The notes beneath the pieces were generated by a model, which saw only the letters and a list, made by a program, of their open reading frames with translations, was not told the origin of the DNA and searched no databases. From the NCBI RefSeq assembly GCF_009848505.1, contig NZ_WWDL01000004.1, forward strand, positions 124,001 through 188,000: a stretch of DNA of 64,000 bases, written 5' to 3'. Source of the DNA: Muricoccus harenae (GTDB lineage Bacteria; Pseudomonadota; Alphaproteobacteria; Acetobacterales; Acetobacteraceae). Made by a program: the position numbers and the translations under genes. This document shows positions 9,540 to 17,547 of the stretch, in pieces; positions within the stretch are counted from its first letter, which is position 1, and the number at the start of each line of letters is the position of its first letter.

Positions 9540-10417
9540 GCGCGACCACCGCCGCACCGGCCGTGGCGAAGGCGGACAGCCCGGGCCGCCGCGCTCTGCG
9601 CCGCTTCCTGCGCCACCGCCTTGCGGTGCTAGGCCTCATCATTGTCATCGTCTTCGTGCTGGCCGCGGTCCTTGCTCCCTGGATTGCGCCTTATGACCCT
9701 GTCGCCACCTCCTGGTCGCGCATCCGCAAGCCGCCCTCGGAACTCCACTGGTTCGGCACGGATGAGAACGGACGGGACGTGCTCTCCCGCGTCCTCTGGG
9801 GCGCGCGGGCCTCGCTGTTGGCGGGCGCCCTTTCGGTCACTGCCGCCTTGCTGCTCGGCGTGCCCTTTGGCCTGCTGGCAGGCCTCACCGGCGGATGGGT
9901 GGACACGATCATCTCCCGCGTCACTGACGCCATGCTGTCGGTGCCCTTCCTCATTCTCGCCATTGCCCTCGCGGCCTTCCTCGGTCCGGCGCTGGAGAAT
10001 GCGATGCTCGCCATCGCCATCTCCGCCAGCCCCATCTTCGTGCGCCTCGCGCGCGGCATGGCGATGGAGGCAAAGGCGACCGAGTGGGTGGAAGCCGCAC
10101 GCTCCCTCGGCAACCCGCCCTGGCGGATCGCCATGGTCCATGTGCTGCCGAATATCGTGCCGCCGCTGCTGGTGCAGGCAACGCTCGCCATCGCGGAGGC
10201 CATCATCGCCGAGGCCTCACTTTCCTTCCTCGGTCTTGGGCAGCAGCCGCCCAACCCCTCCTGGGGCTCGATGCTGAACGCCGCGCAGCGATTCCTCACC
10301 CAGGCACCCTGGATGGCAATCTATCCGGGCCTCGCGATCTTCCTCGTCGTCCTCGCTTTTAATCTTTTCGGCGACGGCCTGCGCGACGCCCTGGACCCGC
10401 GCGCCCGCGGCCGCTGA
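9536..10417 (+). CDS. Peptide ABC transporter permease, DppC-like
   Basis: A 293-residue permease with the N-terminal cytoplasmic arm, first helix, and the periplasmic motif HWFGTDENGRDVLSRVLWGA that identifies DppC/OppC. The EAA loop is WVEAARSLGNPPWRIAMVHV, and SFLGLGQQPPNPSWG near the end is also typical. It is the last gene of the peptide-type transporter operon (binding protein, D, F, binding protein, B, C). A gap of 194 bases with its own promoter-like sequence separates it from the IclR gene. Confidence 0.92.
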   Translation: MSATTAAPAVAKADSPGRRALRRFLRHRLAVLGLIIVIVFVLAAVLAPWIAPYDPVATSWSRIRKPPSELHWFGTDENGRDVLSRVLWGARASLLAGALSVTAALLLGVPFGLLAGLTGGWVDTIISRVTDAMLSVPFLILAIALAAFLGPALENAMLAIAISASPIFVRLARGMAMEAKATEWVEAARSLGNPPWRIAMVHVLPNIVPPLLVQATLAIAEAIIAEASLSFLGLGQQPPNPSWGSMLNAAQRFLTQAPWMAIYPGLAIFLVVLAFNLFGDGLRDALDPRARGR

Positions 10418-10545
10418 GACCGATTCCGGCAGCACGCCCAGCCCGCTAGCCAGTCCCGTCCGATCCGAGCTCATGGCCGGTCCCGATGCCACCCGTCGGG
10501 GCCGCACCGCCTCGCGCGGAAAATGCGCAGGATTGTGAAAAGGAT

Positions 10546-10574
10546 TTGACGTGGATCGATGACAGTTCGACTAT
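10546..10574 (+). promoter_or_regulatory. Candidate sigma70 promoter of the IclR gene, with direct repeats
   Basis: TTGACG (10546-10551) and GACTAT (10569-10574) are 17 bases apart, a good -35 with a modest -10, in a local dip of GC content. Three near-identical 12-base direct repeats follow the pattern GGATSGAATACA at 10553, 10581 (GGATCGAATACA) and 10601 (GGATGGAATACA). The last two are exactly 20 bases apart, two helical turns. They overlap the promoter and the start codon, as an autoregulatory operator would. Function is inferred. Confidence 0.4.
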
Positions 10575-10611
10575 CGCTCTGGATCGAATACAACGTCTTT
10601 GGATGGAATAC

Positions 10612-11367
10612 ATGCCGCGTGGCACTGAGACGCAGGAGGATGAGGACTCGCCGGCTTCCGGCGTCCGCCCGCTCTCCTCTGCGCTCAAGACGCTGGCGCT
10701 GCTCGACCATCTCGGTCGCAGCCGTCAGGCGGTTCGCCTCGCCACCCTTTCGCGCGAGCTTGGGATCGGCCGCGCCACGATCTACCAGCGCCTTGTCACC
10801 CTCATCGCCGGCGGCTGGGTCGAGCAGACCTCCGAAGGCCATTTTCGCCTCACTCTCCGTGCCGCCCGCGTGGCACAGGCGGCGACCGAGCAGGCCGGCC
10901 TTGGCGCCCGTACCCTGCCGATCCTCGAGGCGCTGACGGCCGAAACCGGTGAAGCCGCGTCCCTCGCCGTGCTGGAGGATGACGAGCCCTGCATCGTGCA
11001 GCGCGTGGAGCCGCAGGGCCTGCTGCGCGTGGAGATGCGCGTGGGCGCCACCATGTCGCTGGGCGGCAGCGCCTCCGGCCGCGTGCTCCTCGCCTATGTC
11101 GATCCCGCCAAGGCCCAAAGGCTGGCGCCGGAGCTCGACCCCGCAATCCTGGAGGCGGTGCGCGAGAGCGGCCATTCCATCTCCAGCGGCAAGACCATGG
11201 AAGGCATCCGTGCGGCGGCCGTGCCTGTCTTCGGCCATGACGGCAGCTGCGTCGCCGCCCTTTCCCTCGTTGCCCCGGTGCAGCGTTTCGCGCCGGATGG
11301 CTGGATCCAACCCCTGCGTGCGGCAGCCGAAGCCCTGCGCGCCATCATGGAGGGCCGCCCCGCGTGA
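10612..11367 (+). CDS. IclR-family transcriptional regulator
   Basis: A 251-residue regulator. The N-terminal winged helix is at about residues 20-85 (ATLSRELGIGRATIYQRLVTL), followed by the IclR effector domain containing ETGEAASLAVLEDDEPCIVQRVEPQ and LGGSASGRVLLAY. The ATG at 10612 is preceded by GGATGGAA; an ATG nine bases earlier is also possible but lacks a clear ribosome-binding site. The stop overlaps the next gene (GTGA), so the regulator is translated with the unknown protein, the DUF3726-like protein, the M19 protein and the ABC transporter that follow. It most likely senses the substrate of that cassette. Confidence 0.88.
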   Translation: MPRGTETQEDEDSPASGVRPLSSALKTLALLDHLGRSRQAVRLATLSRELGIGRATIYQRLVTLIAGGWVEQTSEGHFRLTLRAARVAQAATEQAGLGARTLPILEALTAETGEAASLAVLEDDEPCIVQRVEPQGLLRVEMRVGATMSLGGSASGRVLLAYVDPAKAQRLAPELDPAILEAVRESGHSISSGKTMEGIRAAAVPVFGHDGSCVAALSLVAPVQRFAPDGWIQPLRAAAEALRAIMEGRPA

Positions 11368-13067
11368 GCGCCGCGCTTCCGATCACTGCCGCGGTGCCCG
11401 CACCGCGCGATCCCGAAGTCCTGATGCGCCCCGAGCGCCTCGCCGCCCTCCAGCCCAGCCGCGTCAGCGCCTCCCGTGCGCTGATGGTGCAGGCAATCCG
11501 CGAGCGCTGGAAGATCATGACGCGCCGCTTCGACATCGGCGCCGATTCCGCCGGCACCGCCATCTATGAGATCGAGACGCCCGGCGGCACCTTCAGTTTT
11601 CTCGCCTTCTCCAACACGCCGAAGCGCGCCGGCCGCACGGGCCGGATCATCGGCCGCACCTGGGACATGACCGGCGCGCTGGTCGAGGGCGTGGCGGATG
11701 AGGCGGTGATCGAGGCGACGCGGCGCGAGCTGCCCAAGCTCTATGCCGGCCGCGCCACCCCCGGCACGCTCATCTGGTGCCGCTCCAACCGCAGCATGCG
11801 CGTCTTCGACGCGACGGTGGAGGCGCTCGCCTCCGGCCGGCAACCCGAACCCGCCCTGGTCGCGCAATCCTGCTACCTGATGCGCAACACGGGGCTGGAC
11901 GGCAACGGCACCTTCGGCACGCGCTCCTTCCTCGCGCTGGAGAAAAATCACGCGCTGCGCCGCCCGCTCGCCGCGCAGATGCTCGCTGCCTATATGATGC
12001 GCGAATTCGCCGCCGATCTCGCGAACCGCCTGGCCGCGCTGCAATCGTCGCAGGCTGTCTCGCTCTCACCGGAGATCCGCCGTTTCCTCGGCATCGGTAA
12101 CGGTTCCGCCCTGGGCCTGATCCTCTTCATCAACAACCATCCACGCCTGATCGACGCCTGGATCGGCGCGCGCGAGGACAGCATCGCCGCCGCCCGCGCC
12201 CTGCCCCTGCGCGCGGGCGACGAGCGATTGGCCCGCCTCGAATCCCTCCTGCGCCGCGCCGCCCGGTTCCGGCGCGAGGACCGCATGGTCTATGACGCCT
12301 TTGCACCCAGCGCGCTGATCGCGGAGCAGCTGGAGGAGGTGGCCGGTCTCGTCGCCACCCTGCGCGAGCAGGGGAGCAGTGCCACCTATCCGCTCGACGA
12401 GCTGGCACAGCAGGTCGGCGCCCGCTTCCATCCCGAAACGCAGGAAACCCTGCTGTCCCTGATGATCGAGCTGGTGCCGGAGGAAGCCGACCGCCTCGCC
12501 CGATCGACCACCGTCAGCGAGGAGATGGAGGTTCGCCCGGCCATGACGGTGTCCGCCCTGCGCGACATCCTCCGGCGCGAATACGCCTGGGCCCTGGCGT
12601 TGGACCTGACGGCCCCCGCCGCCTACGCCCATGTCTGGTACAAGTCCGCCACCGCCGAGGAGCCCCGCCGCGGCCCGAAGGACGAGGTGCCGCCCGGCAC
12701 CTTCAATCTTGGCCTCGACGTGCCGGGCCTGGTGCAGGCGCTGGATGCCGCACTCGCGACGCGCGGTCCGTCCGAGCCCGTCGCACGCCTTCTCCTCGCC
12801 CGTCCGGACCTGCGCCAAATCACCGCCCGGGTGCAGAGCCTCGCCGGGCTGCGCTACCACCAGCCGCAGACGAACATCATGGGCGATGACTTCGTCCCCG
12901 CGCATCTCGTGCGCCTGATGAACGTGGCAATCCACGGCGTCGACAAGACGCGCGACTACCTCGCCCGCAACCTGCGCGGTGTGCTCTTCCACGGGGCTCC
13001 CACCGCCGCCGATCTCGCGGCCGGCGCCGATCCCGACTGGTTCTATCCGCCGGAGCCGGAAGCATGA
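11364..13067 (+). CDS. Uncharacterised 567-residue protein in the IclR/M19 cassette
   Basis: I do not recognise a named domain. The protein is soluble-looking: no signal peptide and no convincing membrane segment. It opens with a proline-rich tail, then a segment rich in arginine with several aromatic residues (RERWKIMTRRFDIG, TFSFLAFSNTPKR). Two short stretches look conserved by eye: CYLMRNTGLDGNGTFGTRSF and the C-terminal LRYHQPQTNIMGDDF. The middle is predicted mainly helical. The GTG start overlaps the IclR stop and its own stop overlaps the next ATG, so it is tightly coupled to both neighbours. The cassette suggests an enzyme or sensor acting on a compound imported by the downstream ABC transporter; that is inference. 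Confidence 0.75.
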   Translation: MSAALPITAAVPAPRDPEVLMRPERLAALQPSRVSASRALMVQAIRERWKIMTRRFDIGADSAGTAIYEIETPGGTFSFLAFSNTPKRAGRTGRIIGRTWDMTGALVEGVADEAVIEATRRELPKLYAGRATPGTLIWCRSNRSMRVFDATVEALASGRQPEPALVAQSCYLMRNTGLDGNGTFGTRSFLALEKNHALRRPLAAQMLAAYMMREFAADLANRLAALQSSQAVSLSPEIRRFLGIGNGSALGLILFINNHPRLIDAWIGAREDSIAAARALPLRAGDERLARLESLLRRAARFRREDRMVYDAFAPSALIAEQLEEVAGLVATLREQGSSATYPLDELAQQVGARFHPETQETLLSLMIELVPEEADRLARSTTVSEEMEVRPAMTVSALRDILRREYAWALALDLTAPAAYAHVWYKSATAEEPRRGPKDEVPPGTFNLGLDVPGLVQALDAALATRGPSEPVARLLLARPDLRQITARVQSLAGLRYHQPQTNIMGDDFVPAHLVRLMNVAIHGVDKTRDYLARNLRGVLFHGAPTAADLAAGADPDWFYPPEPEA

Positions 13068-13825
13068 GCGCCGCCTGTTCCGAAGGCCCCGTTACGCTTC
13101 TGCCGCGCGAGGTGAGGTTGGTGGTGGAGCGCATCCTCCTCCTGACCGCCCTGCCGGCCGGCTCCATCCCGGCGGTGCGCGACGTGGTGCTCTACGCCGC
13201 CGCCGCCGGCCTCGGCGGCTTGCCGCTGCTGCGCCAGCGCTTCGAGGATCTGCGCGCCGCCGATCCCGCCGCGCTGCGCATCACCGAAGCCGCGCCCGGC
13301 GTGCTGGCCGCGGATGCCGGCGGCCAGCACACCTGGACCGTCCTGCCCATGATCCTCGATGCGCTGGGTGAGGCTGCCGCGCGCGAAGGCTCAGCCATGG
13401 CCAGCGTGACCAACCTGCTCGACCCCGAGGAACTGCGCGCCGCCTGCGCCCTCGGCCCGCGCCACGGCCTTTCCGTCTTCGCGGCGGAAGGCGCCTGCAC
13501 CGGCCCGGCCACGGGGCGGGAGGCCGCGCTGCGCCGCACGGACGCGCCCGGCACCACGCTGCTCGCCATCCCCGCGCCCGATGCGCGGGACGCCGTGCTG
13601 GACCGTGCCCTGCGCCAGGGCGTGACGGTGGAGCCCGAACTCTGGTGGGCGCTGCACCACCTATCCAACACGGCCCTGTCCACCGACACGCCGGAATCCC
13701 GCCGCCATGCCGGCCCGGTGATCGTCCAGCCCGATGGCCGCATCATTGGCCGCAGCGACCATGACGACGACACCGATATCTCCCTCCTCATCAGCACCAA
13801 GCCGGAATCCGCCGATGCCCACTGA
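13064..13825 (+). CDS. DUF3726-like protein
   Basis: A 253-residue soluble protein of unknown function. The N-terminal helical segment followed by a short domain and an alanine/glycine-rich core resembles, by eye, the DUF3726 family, which has no established role; I am only moderately sure of this. No signal peptide or catalytic motif is evident. The C-terminus ends in an acidic run (SDHDDDTDIS). It overlaps both the 567-residue unknown upstream (ATGA) and the M19 gene downstream (11 bases), so the three are probably made together and may form a complex. Confidence 0.6.
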   Translation: MSAACSEGPVTLLPREVRLVVERILLLTALPAGSIPAVRDVVLYAAAAGLGGLPLLRQRFEDLRAADPAALRITEAAPGVLAADAGGQHTWTVLPMILDALGEAAAREGSAMASVTNLLDPEELRAACALGPRHGLSVFAAEGACTGPATGREAALRRTDAPGTTLLAIPAPDARDAVLDRALRQGVTVEPELWWALHHLSNTALSTDTPESRRHAGPVIVQPDGRIIGRSDHDDDTDISLLISTKPESADAH

Positions 13826-14837
13826 AGGCCCTCAGCCGATGTCCAATGGCGGCCTGCGGCCGATGCTCATCGACGGCCTGCAATGCGGCCACTTCACGCC
13901 GGAGGTCTTCGCTGCCCTACGCCGTGGGAAGATCGGCGCCGTGACCGTGACCTGCGGCTTCTGGGAGGACCCGATGGAGTCCTTCGACGCCCTCGGCCGC
14001 TGGCGCGACCTGATCGCGGAGAATGCGGAAACCTGCGCCGTCGCCTGCACCCCCGCCGAGGTCGAGGCGGTGAACGCCTCCGGCCGCACCGCCATCATCC
14101 TCGGTTTCCAGAACACGGACCTGTTCGGCGGCCGCATCCGCCTGGTGGAGATGTTCGCGGAACTCGGCGTGCGCGTCGTCCAGCTCACCTATAACAACCA
14201 GAACGCCGTCGGCGGCAGCTGCTACGAGCCGAGCGACAGCGGCCTCGCCCGCTACGGGCGGGAAGTGGTGCGCGAGATGAACCGCGCCGGCATGCTCATC
14301 GACTGCTCCCATGTCGGCGAGCGGACGACACTGGAGGCCATCGCGCATTCCGAGAAGCCGATTGCCGTCACCCATGCCAATGCCACCAGCCTCGTTCCGC
14401 ACAGCCGCAACAAGGGCGATGCCATCCTGCACGCCCTGCGCGACAGCGGCGGGGTGATGGGCTGCGCCGTCTACCGCAACATCACCGGTGACTATTATTG
14501 CGCCTCGGTGAAGAACTGGTGCGAGATGGTGGCGCGGACGGTGGACATCGCAGGCCTCGACACGGTCGCCATCGGTACCGATTACGGCCATGACAACACG
14601 CCTGCCGACTATGCCTGGATGCGCATGGGCCGCTGGACGCGCGGCATCGATCATGGTGCCTCATCCGCCGGCAAGCCGATCCGCACGCCCAAAGCCGAAT
14701 GGCTCGCCGAAGGCGTTTCGGGCCTTGGTCAGATCCCTGACGGCCTGCGCCAGGTGGGTTTCCAGCCGCAGGAGATCGAGCAGATCATCCGGGGCAACTG
14801 GATGCGGCTCTACGCCGCCACGTTCCGCACGAACTGA
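13815..14837 (+). CDS. M19 (renal/membrane dipeptidase) family protein with atypical metal-site motifs
   Basis: A 340-residue TIM-barrel amidohydrolase related to membrane dipeptidases. Recognisable M19 parts are the strand RVVQLTYNNQN, the histidine motif LIDCSHVGERT, the second histidine region VTHANATS and the late AIGTDYGHDN. The usual N-terminal His-x-Asp ligand pair is replaced by IDGLQCGHF, and the glutamate that normally bridges the two zinc ions is replaced in IILGFQNTD. It therefore belongs to a divergent subgroup that may use one metal or act on something other than a dipeptide. No signal peptide, so cytoplasmic. The ATG at 13815 has GGAA seven bases upstream; 13839 is an alternative. 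Confidence 0.82.
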   Translation: MPTEGPQPMSNGGLRPMLIDGLQCGHFTPEVFAALRRGKIGAVTVTCGFWEDPMESFDALGRWRDLIAENAETCAVACTPAEVEAVNASGRTAIILGFQNTDLFGGRIRLVEMFAELGVRVVQLTYNNQNAVGGSCYEPSDSGLARYGREVVREMNRAGMLIDCSHVGERTTLEAIAHSEKPIAVTHANATSLVPHSRNKGDAILHALRDSGGVMGCAVYRNITGDYYCASVKNWCEMVARTVDIAGLDTVAIGTDYGHDNTPADYAWMRMGRWTRGIDHGASSAGKPIRTPKAEWLAEGVSGLGQIPDGLRQVGFQPQEIEQIIRGNWMRLYAATFRTN

Positions 14838-14847
14838 GGAGGCAAGG

Positions 14848-15900
14848 ATGGCACAGAAGGGCTTCACCCGCCGCGCGACCCTGACCCTGGGTGCCGGCAC
14901 CGTGGCGGGTCTCGCCACGCCGTATTTCCGGCGCGTCCGCGCGGCCGAGGTGCTGCATGTCAACACCTGGGGCGGCATCTGGGAACGCGCCGCGATCAAG
15001 AACCTGTTCGAGCCCTTCACCAGGGATACGGGCATCGAAATCCGCCCGGTATCCCCGGTCTCCTTCGCCAAGCTGGCCCAGCAGGTCCGCAGCGGCGCCT
15101 ATGAGTTCGACGTCACCACCCTGGGCGCCGGCGAGATCATCCGCGCCAACCAGGCGAACCTCGTGGAGAAGCTGGACAACACGGATCTGGTGAAGAGCCC
15201 GCCCTTTGCCGGCGCCGCCTTCCAGAATGGCGCCAGCAGCCACGCCTTCGCGACGGTGATCGCCTACCAGAAGTCCAAATATCCGAATGGCGGTCCGCAG
15301 AACTGGGCCGAGTTCTGGGACACGCAGAAATTCGCCGGCTCCCGCTGCATGCAGCGCTATGCCTCGCGCATCCTGCCGATCGCCCTGGCTGCCGATGGCG
15401 TGCCGACAGAGAAGCTCTACCCGCTGGACCTCAACCGCGCCTTCCGCAGCCTGGACAAGATCAAGCCCGCGGTGCGCGTGTGGTGGACCCAGGGCCAGCA
15501 GTCGCAGCAGCTCCTGCGGGACGGCGAGATCGACTGCATCGCCCTCTGGCACGCCCGCACGCTGGAGCTGATCGACCAGGGCCAGCCGGTCGAGATCGTC
15601 TGGAACCAGGCGCAGATCGAGCGCGCCTATTGGGTTGTCGCCCGCGGCACGCCCAACCGCGACAATGCCTTGCGCTTTCTCGAGGCCGCAATCCGTCCGG
15701 AGCGTGTTGCCGGCTTCTGCCGGGATTCGCTGAACGGCCCGCTGAACCCCGCGGCCTTCAACCATGTCAGCGCCGCCGAGGCAGCGCGCATGCCGACGGC
15801 CCCCGCCTACAAGGACAAGGTGTTCGAGCAAGACATCCTGAACTTCGGCGGTGACGTGAACGCCGCGACCCAGCGCTTCGAGCGCTGGATCGGCACTTGA
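14848..15900 (+). CDS. Extracellular solute-binding protein, polyamine type (PotD-like)
   Basis: A 350-residue binding protein with a twin-arginine-like signal (TRRATLTLGAGTVAGLATP) followed by the mature strand EVLHVNTWGGIWERAAIK, which matches the PotD/family-1 fold. The start at 14848 has a strong GAGGAGG ribosome-binding site. It begins 10 bases after the M19 gene and overlaps the first permease (TTGA). As the receptor for the transporter linked to the M19 protein, its ligand is probably the substrate of that enzyme or a precursor of it. Confidence 0.9.
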   Translation: MAQKGFTRRATLTLGAGTVAGLATPYFRRVRAAEVLHVNTWGGIWERAAIKNLFEPFTRDTGIEIRPVSPVSFAKLAQQVRSGAYEFDVTTLGAGEIIRANQANLVEKLDNTDLVKSPPFAGAAFQNGASSHAFATVIAYQKSKYPNGGPQNWAEFWDTQKFAGSRCMQRYASRILPIALAADGVPTEKLYPLDLNRAFRSLDKIKPAVRVWWTQGQQSQQLLRDGEIDCIALWHARTLELIDQGQPVEIVWNQAQIERAYWVVARGTPNRDNALRFLEAAIRPERVAGFCRDSLNGPLNPAAFNHVSAAEAARMPTAPAYKDKVFEQDILNFGGDVNAATQRFERWIGT

Positions 15901-16754
15901 GCGCCGCCGTCACCGCCAGCCCGGAGAAGCAGGCAGGAGGGAGCAGCCTGAAGTCCTGGCTGCTCCTCGCGCCGCTGATGGTCTTCCTGGCGGCCTTTTT
16001 CCTCGTTCCGCTTGCCCAGGTGGCGGTGATGAGCGTGACCGATCCCGAGTTCGGCTTCGGCCATTACGTGGACATCGCGACGGATGGCTTCCATCTGCGC
16101 GTGCTGCTCGACACCTTCCTCACCGCGCTGGTCGTCTCGCTCTGCTGCCTGCTGCTCGGCTTCCCGCTGGCCTATGCCATGGCCGCCGCGCCGGGCGGCA
16201 TGGCGGCCGCCATGATGGTGGTGGTGACGATGAGCTTCTGGACCAGCTTCCTCGTCCGCACCTATGCGTGGATGGTGCTGCTCGGCAACCGTGGCCCCAT
16301 CGCGCAATTCGTCCAATGGCTAGGCTTCGAGGCGCCGGAACTGCTCTTCACCCGCTTCAGCTCCACCGTGGCGATGACGCATATCCTGCTGCCCTACATG
16401 GTCCTCAGCCTCTACGGCGTGCTGAAGCGCATCGAGCCCTCGCTGCCGCGCTCCGCGGCAAGCCTCGGCGCCACGCCGCTCTCGGTCATCCGCCATGTCG
16501 TGCTGCCGCTGGCGGCGCCCGGCATCGCGAACGGCCTCACTCTCGTCTTCGTCCTCTGCCTCGGCTTCTACGTCACGCCCATCCTGCTCGGCTCCCCGCG
16601 GGAGCAAATGGTGGCGGGTGTGATCGGCCAGCAGGTGGAGGAGTTCCTGGCCTTCGGCGAAGCCTCCGCCATGGCGATGGTGCTGCTGGCCAGCACGCTC
16701 GTCGTGCTGGGCCTCTATCACCGCCGCTTCGGCCTCGACCGGCTCTGGGGCTGA
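15897..16754 (+). CDS. ABC transporter permease, PotB-like
   Basis: A 285-residue permease with six hydrophobic segments and an EAA-type loop (RSAASLGATPLSVIRHVVLP). Translation probably starts at the TTG at 15897, which overlaps the binding-protein stop codon; no ATG is available until well inside the protein. It forms the pore together with the next permease, starting four bases further on. Confidence 0.88.
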   Translation: MSAAVTASPEKQAGGSSLKSWLLLAPLMVFLAAFFLVPLAQVAVMSVTDPEFGFGHYVDIATDGFHLRVLLDTFLTALVVSLCCLLLGFPLAYAMAAAPGGMAAAMMVVVTMSFWTSFLVRTYAWMVLLGNRGPIAQFVQWLGFEAPELLFTRFSSTVAMTHILLPYMVLSLYGVLKRIEPSLPRSAASLGATPLSVIRHVVLPLAAPGIANGLTLVFVLCLGFYVTPILLGSPREQMVAGVIGQQVEEFLAFGEASAMAMVLLASTLVVLGLYHRRFGLDRLWG

Positions 16755-16758
16755 CGCG

Positions 16759-17547
16759 ATGCGCCTGGCACTCATCCTTCTCGGCGCGCTCGTGCTCGCC
16801 TTCGTCGCGACCCCGCTCTTCATTGTCGTGCCGATGTCCTTCAGCACGGCCGTGTCACTGGAGTTCCCGCCTCCCGGCTGGTGGACGGGCTATTACAGCG
16901 CCTATTTCAGCGATGCCCGCTGGACGCGCCCGACGCTGAACAGCCTCGGTATCGCCGCGGCCGTCTCCATCCTGACGGTGCTGCTCGTCACCCCCGCCAC
17001 CTTCGCCCTGGTCCGCCACCGTTTCGCGGGTAAGGGGCTGGTGAACGTGATGCTGATGCTGCCGCTGGCCGTGCCGCATATCGTCATGGCCATCGGCTAC
17101 TACGCCTTCCTGGCCGATATCCGCCTGTTGCAGACCTTCCCGGGTATCATCCTGGCCCACACTGCCCTTTCGGTGCCCATGGCCTTCCTGGTGCTCTCGG
17201 CCAACCTCAAGGGCTTCGACCGCAGCCTGGAGCGCGCGGCCATGTCGCTCGGCGCGAGCCCGGCCGCCACCTTCCGCCATGTCACCCTGCCCGTGCTCTG
17301 GCCCGGCTTCGCCGCCGCCGCCCTCTTCGCTTTCGTGCAGAGCTTCGACGAGACAGTGGTCGCCCTCTTCATCTCCGGGCGCGACACCGAGACCCTGCCG
17401 CGCAAGATGTTCGACAGCATCCGCACCACGGCGGACCCGGTGATCGCCGTTGTCTCCACCCTGCTTTTCCTGGCCGTCGCCGCGCTGGTGATCGTGCCCG
17501 TCCTCTGGCGCACCCTGTCGCGCCGCCGATCGGAATCCCGCCCGTGA
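16759..17547 (+). CDS. ABC transporter permease, PotC-like
   Basis: A 262-residue permease, second half of the pore. It begins with an uncleaved hydrophobic helix (LALILLGALVLAFVATPLFI), carries the PotC-type motif around VPMSFSTAVSLEFPP, and has the EAA loop RAAMSLGASPAATFRHVTLP. The stop overlaps the ATPase start (GTGA). Confidence 0.9.
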   Translation: MRLALILLGALVLAFVATPLFIVVPMSFSTAVSLEFPPPGWWTGYYSAYFSDARWTRPTLNSLGIAAAVSILTVLLVTPATFALVRHRFAGKGLVNVMLMLPLAVPHIVMAIGYYAFLADIRLLQTFPGIILAHTALSVPMAFLVLSANLKGFDRSLERAAMSLGASPAATFRHVTLPVLWPGFAAAALFAFVQSFDETVVALFISGRDTETLPRKMFDSIRTTADPVIAVVSTLLFLAVAALVIVPVLWRTLSRRRSESRP

